64,000 nt of DNA from an uncultured Lachnospiraceae bacterium (GTDB lineage Bacteria; Bacillota; Clostridia; Lachnospirales; Lachnospiraceae), in the NCBI GenBank assembly GCA_934352055.1, contig CAKRJY010000013.1, positions 13,585 through 77,584 of the forward strand, written 5' to 3'. A program made the position numbers and the translations under genes. Shown here in pieces: positions 1-8,911 of this stretch. How positions within the stretch are numbered: position 1 is the stretch's first letter; each line of letters starts with the position of its first letter. The notes beneath the pieces are model-generated. The model had not been told where the DNA came from. It saw only the letters and a list, made by a program, of their open reading frames with translations, and searched no databases.

Positions 1-1
1 G

Positions 2-583
2 ACAAAGAAGAAGAAAATTGTTTTTATTGCCGGTGGTGTTGGTACAGCACCAGTATATCCACAGGTAAAATGGTTAAAAGAGCATGGCGTAGAAACAACA
101 GTAATTATGGGTTCACGTACAAAAGATCTGCTGTTCTATGTTGACGAAATGCGCGAAGTTGCCACCAAGCTTTGCGTGACAACAGATGATGGTAGTTATG
201 GCTTCCATGGTATGGGAACAAATCAGTTGCAGGCACTTGTTGATGAAGGACAGGAATTTGACTGGTGTGTAGCAATTGGACCTATGATTATGATGAAATT
301 TGTTTGTAAGCTTACCAAGGAACTTGGTATTCCTACGATTGTATCCATGAATCCAATTATGGTAGACGGAACAGGAATGTGTGGAGCATGTCGTCTTGTA
401 GTAGGCGATGAGGTGAAATTTGCCTGTGTAGATGGACCGGAATTCGATGGTCATCTGGTAGATTTTGACCAGGCAATGTCCAGACAGCAGCAATACAAGA
501 CAGAAGAAGGTCGCGCGATGCTTGCTTTACAGGAAGGTGATACACACCACGGCGGATGCGGACATTGTGGAGGTGACGAATAA
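2..583 (+). CDS. NfnA-type ferredoxin-NADP+ reductase FAD/NAD-binding subunit (5' truncated)
   Basis: The frame is open to the window edge, so the start and the N-terminal FAD domain are missing. The visible part begins with a nucleotide-binding loop (AGGVGTAPVYPQ, about codons 9-20), as in PyrK and sulfide dehydrogenase-like proteins. It carries the iron-sulfur cysteine set MCGACR, FACVDGPEF and a terminal HGGCGHCGG. This matches the small subunit of NADH-dependent reduced ferredoxin:NADP+ oxidoreductase (NfnA), often annotated as sulfide/dihydroorotate dehydrogenase-like. It would move electrons between NADH, ferredoxin and NADPH in the cytoplasm together with the next gene, which it overlaps by one base (TAATG), implying translational coupling. 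Family and partner assignment are solid; the exact reaction is inferred from the pair. Confidence 0.85.
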   Translation, partial: TKKKKIVFIAGGVGTAPVYPQVKWLKEHGVETTVIMGSRTKDLLFYVDEMREVATKLCVTTDDGSYGFHGMGTNQLQALVDEGQEFDWCVAIGPMIMMKFVCKLTKELGIPTIVSMNPIMVDGTGMCGACRLVVGDEVKFACVDGPEFDGHLVDFDQAMSRQQQYKTEEGRAMLALQEGDTHHGGCGHCGGDE

Positions 584-1965
584 TGGATGTAATGGTAAAA
601 GTTCCAGTTAGTGAGCAGGATCCGAAGGTTCGTGCTACAAACTTTGAAGAAGTATGTTTGGGATACAATAAAGAAGAAGCTATGGAAGAGGCTTCTCGTT
701 GTTTGAACTGTAAAAATGCACAGTGTATCAAAGGATGTCCGGTCTCTATTCAGATTCCGGATTTCATTGCCGCTGTAAAAGAAGGCAATATCGAAAAAGC
801 ATATGAAGTTATCAGTGAGTCCTCTGCCCTTCCGGCAGTTTGTGGTCGTGTGTGTCCACAGGAGAGTCAGTGTGAAGGCAAGTGTATCCGTGGTATTAAG
901 GGCGAAGCTGTTTCCATCGGTAAATTGGAAAGATTTGTTGCTGATTGGGCGAGAGAAAACAACATTAAGCCACAGGGAGCAACCGAAAAGAATGGTCATA
1001 AGGTAGCTGTCATTGGTTCCGGTCCTGCAGGACTTACTTGTGCCGGAGATTTAGCAAAGCTCGGTTATGATGTTACTATTTTTGAAGCACTGCATGAAGC
1101 AGGTGGTGTACTCGTTTATGGTATTCCGGAATTCCGTCTTCCAAAGAGCAAGGTTGTTGCTGCAGAAGTAGAAAATGTAAAATCCCTCGGTGTTAAGATT
1201 GAGACAAATGTCATCATTGGTCGTTCCGTTACCATTGATGAACTGATGGAAAAAGAAGGATTTGAAGCAGTATTTATTGGCTCTGGAGCAGGTCTTCCAA
1301 GATTTATGGGTATTCCTGGAGAACAGGCAAAGGGCGTATTCTCTGCAAATGAATTCCTTACAAGAAATAACCTCATGAAAGCATTCAAGGAAGGTTATGA
1401 TACACCAATTGCACGAGGTAAAAAGGTCGTTGTTGTTGGTGGTGGAAATGTAGCTATGGATGCTGCAAGAACAGCGCTTCGTCTTGGGGCAGAAGTACAT
1501 ATTGTATATCGTCGTAGCGAGGCAGAATTGCCAGCACGTGTGGAAGAAGTACATCATGCAAAAGAAGAAGGCGTTATCTTTGATCTTTTGCAGAACCCAA
1601 CAGAAATTCTTGTGGATGAAGAAGGTTGTGTAAGGGGCATACGTATCATTAAGATGGAATTGGGTGAACCAGATGAATCCGGAAGAAGAAGTCCGGTTGA
1701 AATTCCTGGATCTGAATATGAGATCGAAGCAGATACCGTGATTATGTCACTGGGTACTTCACCAAATCCATTGATTTCTTCTACAACGAAGGGATTGGAT
1801 GTGAATCGCAGAGGCTGCATTATCTGTGAAGATGATGGTGCAACTTCAAAAGAAGCAGTATATGCAGGTGGCGACGCTGTAACAGGCGCTGCAACCGTAA
1901 TTCTTGCAATGGGTGCAGGAAAAGCAGCTGCAAAGGGTATTCACGAATACTTTCAAAATAAATAA
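583..1965 (+). CDS. NfnB / GltD-like NADPH-dependent oxidoreductase subunit
   Basis: 460 aa, the usual length for GltD/NfnB. The N-terminus has two [4Fe-4S] cysteine clusters (CLNCKNAQCIKGCP and CGRVCPQESQCEGKC). These are followed by a FAD-binding GSGPAGLTCAGDLA motif near residue 146 and a second NADP-binding motif, VVVGGGNVAMDAART, near 285. The protein is often annotated as glutamate synthase small subunit, but no large glutamate synthase subunit is adjacent. The partner is the NfnA-like protein upstream, so electron bifurcation between NADH, NADPH and ferredoxin is the better call. The start ATG shares a base with the upstream stop. An intrinsic terminator follows directly. Confidence 0.88.
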   Translation: MDVMVKVPVSEQDPKVRATNFEEVCLGYNKEEAMEEASRCLNCKNAQCIKGCPVSIQIPDFIAAVKEGNIEKAYEVISESSALPAVCGRVCPQESQCEGKCIRGIKGEAVSIGKLERFVADWARENNIKPQGATEKNGHKVAVIGSGPAGLTCAGDLAKLGYDVTIFEALHEAGGVLVYGIPEFRLPKSKVVAAEVENVKSLGVKIETNVIIGRSVTIDELMEKEGFEAVFIGSGAGLPRFMGIPGEQAKGVFSANEFLTRNNLMKAFKEGYDTPIARGKKVVVVGGGNVAMDAARTALRLGAEVHIVYRRSEAELPARVEEVHHAKEEGVIFDLLQNPTEILVDEEGCVRGIRIIKMELGEPDESGRRSPVEIPGSEYEIEADTVIMSLGTSPNPLISSTTKGLDVNRRGCIICEDDGATSKEAVYAGGDAVTGAATVILAMGAGKAAAKGIHEYFQNK

Positions 1966-1982
1966 GAATTATATATAAAAAG

Positions 1983-2028
1983 AAAAGCACTGCAGGATGA
2001 TTCAAAAATCATGTTGCAGTGCTTTTTT
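1983..2028. terminator. Bidirectional intrinsic terminator
   Basis: The stem AAAAGCACTGCA / TGCAGTGCTTTT has an inner stem ATGATT/AATCAT. It is flanked by an A-run on the left and a T-run on the right. It lies between the convergent nfnB and the minus-strand aminotransferase and can serve both strands. Confidence 0.85.
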
Positions 2029-2044
2029 ATACGAAATATTCAAT

Positions 2045-3133
2045 TTAACGTAGCAGACAGTCTAATAAACGGCTGTTATCTTCTGGGTTCATAAAGCAGA
2101 AGCGGATATATTTGTCATTCAAAAATGGGAAGGTTGAGCAATCGCGAATCATAAGTCCTTCTCGAATGGCACGGTCAAATAAGATGCTGCTGTTTAAATC
2201 TTCATCTACAATACGCATCAGCATAAAATTAGCGGTTGGCTTGTATGGATGAAAACGCTTAGATTCGGCTAAGGTTTCATAGCAGCGTGTGCGCTCCTGT
2301 TGGATTAAAGCACGTGTTTTTTGAATATATGCTTCATCCTGGAACATAAGCTCTCCGGCAATTGCGGCGAGAGAATTGATCATCCATGGATTCTTTCGCT
2401 GATTCATATTGCGCAGCAAATCTTCATTGCCTGTAATAGCATACCCAAGACGAAGTCCGGGTGCAGCGAAGAACTTACTTGTTCCACGCAAGATGATGAT
2501 ATTATTATAATAAGCTGTTAAGGAAACAGCACTTGTGTGTTTTACATCATCTACAAATTCGATGTAGGTTTCGTCTACCATAACAAAAATGCCATGTTCT
2601 TTGCAGACATCAAGAATGGTGCGCATATCATCTGATAAAATGCAGCTTGAAGTCGGATTATTCGGATTGCATAGAATTAAAAGATCTATGGTATCGTCTA
2701 ATTTGGAAGTAAAATGTGCAGTGTCCAGTTTAAAACCGCTTTCTTCCTTGAGTGGATAATAAACAGTGGTGCCACCACCGAGTGAGACTTCACGTTCATA
2801 TTCTGAGTAAGTAGGACCTAAAATCATTGCTTTTTTCGGATGCTCGATCTGAATAAAAAGCGAGATGAGTTCAGTGGAACCATTGCCTACGATAATATTT
2901 TCTTTTTCTGTACCAACATAATCAGCCATACGTTTTCGAAGGGTCGTGTATTCGCGGTCTGGATATGAGGTGATGCAGTCGATATGGCTGGCAAGATGTT
3001 CGCGTAATTTCGGCGAGATACCAAGGGGATTGACATTGGCAGAAAAACTGATGATATCTTCTTTGCGAATGCCGTAAATCTGTTCTATTTTTTCTAAATC
3101 ACTTCCATGAAAATGGTCCTTGTGTGTTAGCAT
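2045..3133 (-). CDS. Class I/II aminotransferase, CobD/HisC-like
   Basis: 362 aa, fold-type I PLP enzyme. The N-terminal FSANVNPLGIS motif is typical of threonine-phosphate decarboxylase (CobD) and related histidinol-phosphate aminotransferases. The PLP region contains NPNNPTS near residue 155 and the Schiff-base lysine in GTSKFFAAPGLRLGY near 215. No other cobalamin or histidine gene is in the window, so context cannot separate CobD (decarboxylation of threonine phosphate to aminopropanol phosphate) from HisC (transamination of imidazoleacetol phosphate). The opening motif favours a CobD-like function. The ATG has a good SD (AGGAGG, 8 bases upstream). The gene diverges from the DUF5717 operon across a short intergenic region with overlapping promoters. 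Confidence 0.82.
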   Translation of the reverse strand: MLTHKDHFHGSDLEKIEQIYGIRKEDIISFSANVNPLGISPKLREHLASHIDCITSYPDREYTTLRKRMADYVGTEKENIIVGNGSTELISLFIQIEHPKKAMILGPTYSEYEREVSLGGGTTVYYPLKEESGFKLDTAHFTSKLDDTIDLLILCNPNNPTSSCILSDDMRTILDVCKEHGIFVMVDETYIEFVDDVKHTSAVSLTAYYNNIIILRGTSKFFAAPGLRLGYAITGNEDLLRNMNQRKNPWMINSLAAIAGELMFQDEAYIQKTRALIQQERTRCYETLAESKRFHPYKPTANFMLMRIVDEDLNSSILFDRAIREGLMIRDCSTFPFLNDKYIRFCFMNPEDNSRLLDCLLR

Positions 3134-3147
3134 GTTTTCCTCCTGTG

Positions 3148-3174
3148 AAGGACAAAGTTTATTTGCATGTCCTT
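3148..3174. promoter_or_regulatory. Inverted repeat, candidate operator
   Basis: AAGGACA-N13-TGTCCTT is a perfect 7-base inverted repeat in the divergent region between the CobD-like gene and the DUF5717 operon. Its right arm touches the last base of the putative -35 of the rightward promoter. It could be a repressor site or an mRNA hairpin in the leftward transcript; no regulator is assigned. Confidence 0.4.
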
Positions 3175-3191
3175 TCGAAATAGTTTATAAT
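3163..3191 (+). promoter_or_regulatory. Sigma-A-type promoter for the DUF5717 operon
   Basis: TTGCAT (3163-3168), a 17-base spacer and a perfect TATAAT (3186-3191). Transcription would start near 3198, leaving a 65-90 base leader before the preferred start codons of the first gene. Confidence 0.55.
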
Positions 3192-3193
3192 TC

Positions 3194-3223
3194 ATTATAG
3201 TCTTTTTTCGTCGGAAATTGCAA
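3194..3223 (-). promoter_or_regulatory. Sigma-A-type promoter for the CobD-like gene
   Basis: Read on the minus strand: TTGCAA (3218-3223), an 18-base spacer and TATAAT (3194-3199). It sits back to back with the rightward promoter of the DUF5717 operon, so polymerase on one may interfere with the other. Confidence 0.5.
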
Positions 3224-3262
3224 CCGACAGAAGATAAAACGGCAGGAAAAGGGTGTCATATT

Positions 3263-6200
3263 TTGCGTAAACGAATCTGGCGTATGTCAGAAGACAAATT
3301 TGACAATAGAAGGCCGCAGATAGCATTTTCAGAAGAGACCGTAACACTGGTTGGTAAAATAGGAGAGCGATTACAGGGCGAGTTTGGAATGCGCTCAACC
3401 AACGAAGTTCCCATACGTGGTATTGTATATTCTTCCAATCCATATATACGGATTCCAAAGCCGCAGTTTGATGGCATGGAAGCGACCATACGTTTTGAAG
3501 TGCTAGGTCAGGATTATCGAGAAGGGGATCACCTTACAGGTTATTTTACAATCGTATGTAACCAGAGGGAGTGTCGCCTTCCTTTTGATGTACAATTTGA
3601 GATGGAACATCTTTACGCTTCCATCGGAGAGATCGCAACACTTGAAGATTTTGCAACACTTGCACAGGGGCACTGGAGCGAAGCAATGCAGCTGTTTTAT
3701 GCTGCACCATTTGAAAAATTCATATCACGTCAGGAAAAAACAGTACAGATGGTCTATACCGGCTATCGAAAAGCTTTGCCAACAGCAGCCAATTTAGAAG
3801 AGTTTTTGGTCGCTGTCGGTGTGAAAGATGCAGTAGATTTTACGGTGCGTGAGCGCAAAGAGGCATTTTATCGTGTGACAGAGAACCGAAAAGAAACGCT
3901 TGTGATTGCGAAAAATACATGGGGACATATTGAGATTGCCGTAGAGAGTGACAGCCCGTTTGTTACCGTAGAAAAAGATGTTATTACGACCGATTATTTT
4001 TTGGGAAGCACCATGCTTCTCAATTACTATATACATAAGAATCGCATGCATGCCGGCATCAATCGCGCACGGATTACATTTTCCTGCAAGGGAACCATTC
4101 GTGTGATTGAGATTATGGCAACGTTTGATTGTGAAGATGAGATGAAGGAATTCCCTTGGAGAAGGGACAAGAAATGTCTTGCGCAGTTGACAGAGACATA
4201 TAAGAAATATCGTTTTCGTGAAATTACGACGGGAGCCTGGTGCGACCAGTCAGTGGCACTTTTGGATGAGCTCTTAGAACGTCGTCCTAATAATGCATGG
4301 TATATGCTTATGAAAGCACAGTGCCTCATTGTTAACAAAAAACGTCAGGAAGCACTTTGGATTATTTCTGATATGAAGCGGGAAATCGCAGATAAGTCAA
4401 GTGTGTTGTGGGCATATCTTTTATATCTTTGTACTTTGATTGAACAGGAAAAATCCTATGTGGATCGCCTGACGAAAGAGATTGAAATGATTTTTAGGGA
4501 GCATCCGGAGGATGTGCGCCTATTCTGGTTTTTATCCTTTTTACGTGAGACGTATATGGAGAATCCATCACGCAAATTAAAAGACATAAACCAGTGGATC
4601 AATGCAAATCATGATACACCATTTTTATATATCGAAGCATATGCAATGTATGTGCAGGATCCATATTTGTTACATGAATTTACGCCACAGGCAATCAAGG
4701 TTTTATATTGGGCAGCGCACCATGTGACATATACAAAAGATATGGCTATGCAGATTTTTCATGTGCTTGAAAACGTGAAAGATTTTGACGCACATATCTT
4801 TGAAATCGCCTGCAAAGCATACGAAGTAGAAAAGAGTGAGGAAGCGTTTTCGACGATGGTAGCGTACTTGCTTCGAAATCAGATGTATCAGGAAAAGTAT
4901 TTGCACTGGTATCGAGAGGCGGTTGTGCTTGATTTACGCCTAAGTGGTCTGTATGAAGCTTATATGCTTTCTATGCCGGATAACAGCACAGAAGAATTGC
5001 CACAGATGGTAACGATGTATTTCCGTTATAGCTGTAATCTGCCATATCAAAAAAAGGCATTGCTTTATGCCAATATTATTTCAGACCGCAAAAAGATATC
5101 GCAGTTATACGAACAATATTTACGCAGTATCGAATTGTTTGCGATTGAACAGATGAAGGCAAACCGGATGAATGATAATCTGGCAATCATTTATCAAAAT
5201 GTGCTGGAAATGGGTGTGGTGGATGAAGAAATGGCGCACTTGATTTCCGGTATGGTTTTCATGAAAAAACTGGTTTGTCTCTATCCGGATATTACACGAG
5301 CTTTTGTGTATCAGGAGCAGTATGAAATGCCAATTGTGATTCCGGTACAGAACCATCAGGCTTATGTTCCGATTTTGCCGGGGCAGTATCAGCTGATGCT
5401 TGAGAAAAAAGATGGTACCTTGATTTGCGATCATAAGGCATTTACGCTGCAGCGCTTGATGTATCCGGAGCGATTTATGGAACGCCTGCAACAGCTCTCG
5501 CCGTTATCACTGCCATTTATTCTTGCAGATTTTGCCGAAAAACAAAGCGCAGATGATTATACCTTAGATGATGTAAAACGGATGCAGGTATTTTTGGAAT
5601 CATCGGTAGTGGCAGAGTGTTATAAACAGAGTAAATATAGTGAGTTTATTGGATTTTTGCAGAATCATTGCAGAGAAGAAATGTTAGAAGAACATTTTGC
5701 AAAGGATACGGCTGTCGGACAGTTAGAAACAGCCACAAGAGGCTTTGTGATTTCTCTGTTTATACAGCGTCAGGACTATGCGCGTGCTTATGCACTGATG
5801 CAGCAATATTATGGACTTCAGGTAGATGAACGTTTGTTACTGCAAATGTGTAATGAGCAGATTTTAGCCACAGAATTTGAAAAGGATGATTTTCTGTTGG
5901 CGTTATGCGGATATCTGCTGCAAAAGAAACAGACATCACCGGCTATGATATCTTATTTGGCACAGAATTATGTTGGACCAAGTGAAGATATGATTGCCCT
6001 TTGGCAAAAAGCAAAGGAACAGCAGATGTCAGTGGTAGATTTGGAAGAAAATATCTTATTCCAGACATTATATGCAGAAAGCCATGTCGAGCAGACACCG
6101 GAGATTTATGATTCTTATCTTGCCCGAGGCAAGGACCGGATGTTAATAGAGGCTTATCTGAATTATTGGTCGCATGCGTATATGTTATCCCAAGACCAGG

Positions 6201-6799
6201 TGCCAATGCAGTTGTTTGCATATCTGGCATATTATTTTTCAAAAGGTGTTGCGTTAAAAGAAAGTTGTAAGCTGGCGTATATGAAATATCTGTCTACGTT
6301 AGATGCACTCGATGACAAGGAATATGCAATTCTAGATCAGTTGCTACAATATTATATTTTGCGCAATGTTTACTTTAAATTCTATAAAGATATCGATCAT
6401 CGGCTGATTATCAAGTATCATCTGTATGATAAGCATTTCGTGGAATATCGCGGAAATCCGGGAGAACGGATCACGATTACCTATCAGTTTGATGGGAAAG
6501 AAGCGATTACGGAAGAAATGATTGAGATGTATGAAGGCATTTTTGTGAAACAATTTGTTGTATTCTTTGGGGAGACCATTCACTACGAATTGTATGCGGA
6601 TGCTGTTTCTGATTTGCCGGTGAGTGCAGATGATCTGAGCATTTCAAGCGATTTAAAAGATGGAAATCTGGATCGATATGATATGTTAAATGCGATGCAG
6701 AATGCGTATCTGTATCATGAAGACGGACAGCTGGCTGCTTTGATGAAGCAGTATCAGGGATTGGATTATGTAACAAAGGAACTATTTACTACAGTATAA
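3263..6799 (+). CDS. DUF5717-like giant beta-sandwich/helical-repeat protein
   Basis: About 1178 aa, with no signal peptide and no clear membrane helix, so probably cytoplasmic. Roughly the first 320 residues are beta-rich and look like two tandem Ig/BACON-like sandwiches; the second has TLVIAKNTWGHIEI and an LHxGxN-like turn (MHAGINRARITF). From about 330 to 1000 the chain is helical and TPR-like (RRPNNAWYMLMKAQCLIVNKK is a typical repeat). A smaller mixed C-terminal domain ends the protein. I associate this family with Pfam DUF5717 from memory; function is unknown. Start choice: TTG 3263 has an upstream AGGAAAAGGG. ATG 3284 lacks an SD. A TTG at 3218 lies only about 20 bases after the predicted transcription start, inside the opposing -35. 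First gene of a five-gene operon. Confidence 0.75.
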   Translation: MRKRIWRMSEDKFDNRRPQIAFSEETVTLVGKIGERLQGEFGMRSTNEVPIRGIVYSSNPYIRIPKPQFDGMEATIRFEVLGQDYREGDHLTGYFTIVCNQRECRLPFDVQFEMEHLYASIGEIATLEDFATLAQGHWSEAMQLFYAAPFEKFISRQEKTVQMVYTGYRKALPTAANLEEFLVAVGVKDAVDFTVRERKEAFYRVTENRKETLVIAKNTWGHIEIAVESDSPFVTVEKDVITTDYFLGSTMLLNYYIHKNRMHAGINRARITFSCKGTIRVIEIMATFDCEDEMKEFPWRRDKKCLAQLTETYKKYRFREITTGAWCDQSVALLDELLERRPNNAWYMLMKAQCLIVNKKRQEALWIISDMKREIADKSSVLWAYLLYLCTLIEQEKSYVDRLTKEIEMIFREHPEDVRLFWFLSFLRETYMENPSRKLKDINQWINANHDTPFLYIEAYAMYVQDPYLLHEFTPQAIKVLYWAAHHVTYTKDMAMQIFHVLENVKDFDAHIFEIACKAYEVEKSEEAFSTMVAYLLRNQMYQEKYLHWYREAVVLDLRLSGLYEAYMLSMPDNSTEELPQMVTMYFRYSCNLPYQKKALLYANIISDRKKISQLYEQYLRSIELFAIEQMKANRMNDNLAIIYQNVLEMGVVDEEMAHLISGMVFMKKLVCLYPDITRAFVYQEQYEMPIVIPVQNHQAYVPILPGQYQLMLEKKDGTLICDHKAFTLQRLMYPERFMERLQQLSPLSLPFILADFAEKQSADDYTLDDVKRMQVFLESSVVAECYKQSKYSEFIGFLQNHCREEMLEEHFAKDTAVGQLETATRGFVISLFIQRQDYARAYALMQQYYGLQVDERLLLQMCNEQILATEFEKDDFLLALCGYLLQKKQTSPAMISYLAQNYVGPSEDMIALWQKAKEQQMSVVDLEENILFQTLYAESHVEQTPEIYDSYLARGKDRMLIEAYLNYWSHAYMLSQDQVPMQLFAYLAYYFSKGVALKESCKLAYMKYLSTLDALDDKEYAILDQLLQYYILRNVYFKFYKDIDHRLIIKYHLYDKHFVEYRGNPGERITITYQFDGKEAITEEMIEMYEGIFVKQFVVFFGETIHYELYADAVSDLPVSADDLSISSDLKDGNLDRYDMLNAMQNAYLYHEDGQLAALMKQYQGLDYVTKELFTTV

Positions 6800-6808
6800 G
6801 AGGCGACT

Positions 6809-8047
6809 ATGGAACAGCAGAAAGCGGGACTGTATCTTGGTATTGATATCAGTGATAAATATACCATGCTCAGTATTTACCAACAGCATATGACGGAGCC
6901 GCAGACAATCAGTACCATCATGGGAAGCGAGAGCTACCAGATACCGATGGTGTTGGCGAAGAAAAAAGGTGTGGGTCAGTGGTTCTTTGGACATGATGCC
7001 AAAATGCGCATCAAAGCAGGGGAAGCGCTGGGTGTAGACAATCTTTTGGCGAAGGCAGCGGCAAAAGAAGAGATTTTTTTGGAACATGAAAAATATGATG
7101 CAGCCGATTTGTTGACGATTTATCTCAAGCGTGTTTTTTCATTGGCTGGCAGTGTGCATGCCACGATGCCTTTGGCACGAATGACAATTTGTGTGGATCG
7201 CGTGAGTGTTTCTTATATGGAATTGTTTTCTGCTGTGATGGTAAAGCTTGGCTTTGAGCCGGAAAAGCTTTTGCTTGTAGATCGACGGGAGAGCTTTTAT
7301 TATTATGCGCTGAGCCAGCAGCCGGAGACTTTTTTACACGATGTTGTACTTTTTGATTATACGGAATCAGACATGATGTCTTGTTGTCTGCATCGCAATC
7401 TGCACACAACGCCGCAGGTCATTACCTTAGATCAAAAAAATAATGGTAAGCTACTGGATCAAAAGGATGAACAATTTAAACATATTGCAGAACAAATCAT
7501 GGCGGGACAGGTTGTGTCTTCCGTTTATTTGATCGGAGATGGATTTGACGGTGATTGGATGAAAATATCGCTGCAATACCTCTGCCATACCAGAAAGGTA
7601 TTTCTGGGTAAAAATCTGTATTCTAAGGGTGCCTGCTATGCAGGATTTATCAAGGATGAGACAAGAGACTGGCCATTTGTATATATTGGGGACAACGAAT
7701 TAAAGCTGAATCTGTATTTAAAGGTGTTAGTGCGGAATGAAATGCAGTTTTTCACATTGATTACAGCAGGCGAAAGCTGGTTTGACGCAGTTGGTGAATG
7801 TGAGGTTATTTTGGATGGTACGCCGGAAATTGAAGTGTGGATCCAAAGACCGGAGAGCCGGGAAGCGCATGTGGAATTGCTGGAGCTGACAGATATGGTA
7901 GAGCGGGAACGCCGTACAACAAGATTGCGTATCACTGCGGTACCGGAATCTGACTGTAAAGTGAAAATTACCATTCGCGATCTTGGATTTGGTGAGATTG
8001 CACCGTCATCAAACCGGACATGGGAACATACAATCTGCCTGGAGTAA
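6809..8047 (+). CDS. DUF5716-like actin/Hsp70-fold ATPase-like protein
   Basis: 412 aa. An Hsp70/actin-type phosphate-1 strand is visible at residues 8-24 (YLGIDISDKYTMLSIY). A phosphate-2-like strand lies at 178-190 (DVVLFDYTESDM), though the usual DxG glycine is absent. An adenosine-type motif lies at 238-250 (VYLIGDGFDGDW), followed by SKGACYAG at 272-279, which resembles the Hsp70 AxGAAxxG segment. The last 115 residues (298-412) are beta-rich, suggesting a short Hsp70-like beta-sandwich without a helical lid. It would be cytoplasmic and could bind nucleotide and act as a chaperone or cytoskeletal switch; activity is not established. It begins 9 bases after the DUF5717 stop. I relate it to Pfam DUF5716 from memory. 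Confidence 0.75.
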   Translation: MEQQKAGLYLGIDISDKYTMLSIYQQHMTEPQTISTIMGSESYQIPMVLAKKKGVGQWFFGHDAKMRIKAGEALGVDNLLAKAAAKEEIFLEHEKYDAADLLTIYLKRVFSLAGSVHATMPLARMTICVDRVSVSYMELFSAVMVKLGFEPEKLLLVDRRESFYYYALSQQPETFLHDVVLFDYTESDMMSCCLHRNLHTTPQVITLDQKNNGKLLDQKDEQFKHIAEQIMAGQVVSSVYLIGDGFDGDWMKISLQYLCHTRKVFLGKNLYSKGACYAGFIKDETRDWPFVYIGDNELKLNLYLKVLVRNEMQFFTLITAGESWFDAVGECEVILDGTPEIEVWIQRPESREAHVELLELTDMVERERRTTRLRITAVPESDCKVKITIRDLGFGEIAPSSNRTWEHTICLE

Positions 8048-8059
8048 GGAGAAAATGAG

Positions 8060-8884
8060 ATGGGTGAATTAATCTTATGTAAACAATCCATAGCGGCAAA
8101 TCCATATTTTATTGAGGATGGCGCACTCAATATCTATTCTCTGGAAGAACTGAGTTATTATATTGCACACAATGTGTATCTTTTGAATACAGAGTTTGCG
8201 TCGAAAGAGCTGTGCCGCTGGATTGGCGGAGAGCTTGGGGCGCGTGATTTAGAGAAACAGTTATTGGATACGATTTCACAGCAGGCGCCGCTTCATATTT
8301 TTATCGGGCAGATCCTGACCTATAATGGCTATCTGACCAGCGTGGAAATTCGAGATGTCTTGCAGGCAATTGCGTCTTTTGAAAATAAAAGTCCGACGGA
8401 ATGCCAGAAAATGCGCGCAGACCGTTTGATGGAAAAAGATAAGATTGTGGATGCTATTTTTGAATATGAAAAAATGCTCGATGACCCGGCAGTGACACAT
8501 GGTGCAACTGTTTTTGAGGGTGATGTCTGGCATAATCTGGGCGTGGCATATGGGAGGCTGTTCTTTTTTGGAGAGGCATCACTCTGTTTTGAAGAGGCAT
8601 ACAAGCGCAATCATAAAGTACAGTCACTTCGCTCTATGCTGGCAGCACTTCGCTGTAACAAGGACGAAACACATTTTAAGGAGCTGGTTGATACATATTT
8701 TATTCCACAGGACATGGTGGATGAAATATGCGAAGAAGTCACGATGCTAAGTGCCAAAGAGCAAATCCATGATTTCGATGAAAAGATTCAGCAGGCATTG
8801 CAGCAGGACGAAGATAGAGAAAATGTAATCGGTCCGATCTTAGATCAATGGAAAGTAGATTACAATCATTTGTGTCGTATTTAA
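8060..8884 (+). CDS. TPR-like protein of the DUF5716/5717 operon
   Basis: 274 aa, soluble, alpha-helical. A recognisable TPR pair covers about residues 118-200 (AIFEYEKML, then VWHNLGVAYGRLFFFGEASLCFEEAYKRN). The N-terminal 100 residues contain a conserved-looking YSLEELSYYIAHNVYLL segment of unknown role. The TPR pair suggests a scaffold or adaptor, plausibly bridging the Hsp70-like protein and the large helical-repeat protein next to it, but this rests only on operon context. SD AAGGAG lies 8 bases before the ATG; the gap to the upstream gene is 12 bases. Confidence 0.7.
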   Translation: MGELILCKQSIAANPYFIEDGALNIYSLEELSYYIAHNVYLLNTEFASKELCRWIGGELGARDLEKQLLDTISQQAPLHIFIGQILTYNGYLTSVEIRDVLQAIASFENKSPTECQKMRADRLMEKDKIVDAIFEYEKMLDDPAVTHGATVFEGDVWHNLGVAYGRLFFFGEASLCFEEAYKRNHKVQSLRSMLAALRCNKDETHFKELVDTYFIPQDMVDEICEEVTMLSAKEQIHDFDEKIQQALQQDEDRENVIGPILDQWKVDYNHLCRI

Positions 8885-8911
8885 TAAAGCGATATCGTTT
8901 GGGAGAAACGG

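Noticed and set aside
583..1965. Glutamate synthase small subunit (GltD)
   Set aside because: No large subunit is adjacent, while an NfnA-like partner overlaps the start; NfnB is the better reading.
3218..3262. TTG 3218 as start of the DUF5717-like gene
   Set aside because: It lies about 20 bases after the predicted transcription start, inside the opposing -35, without an SD; TTG 3263 has a good SD.
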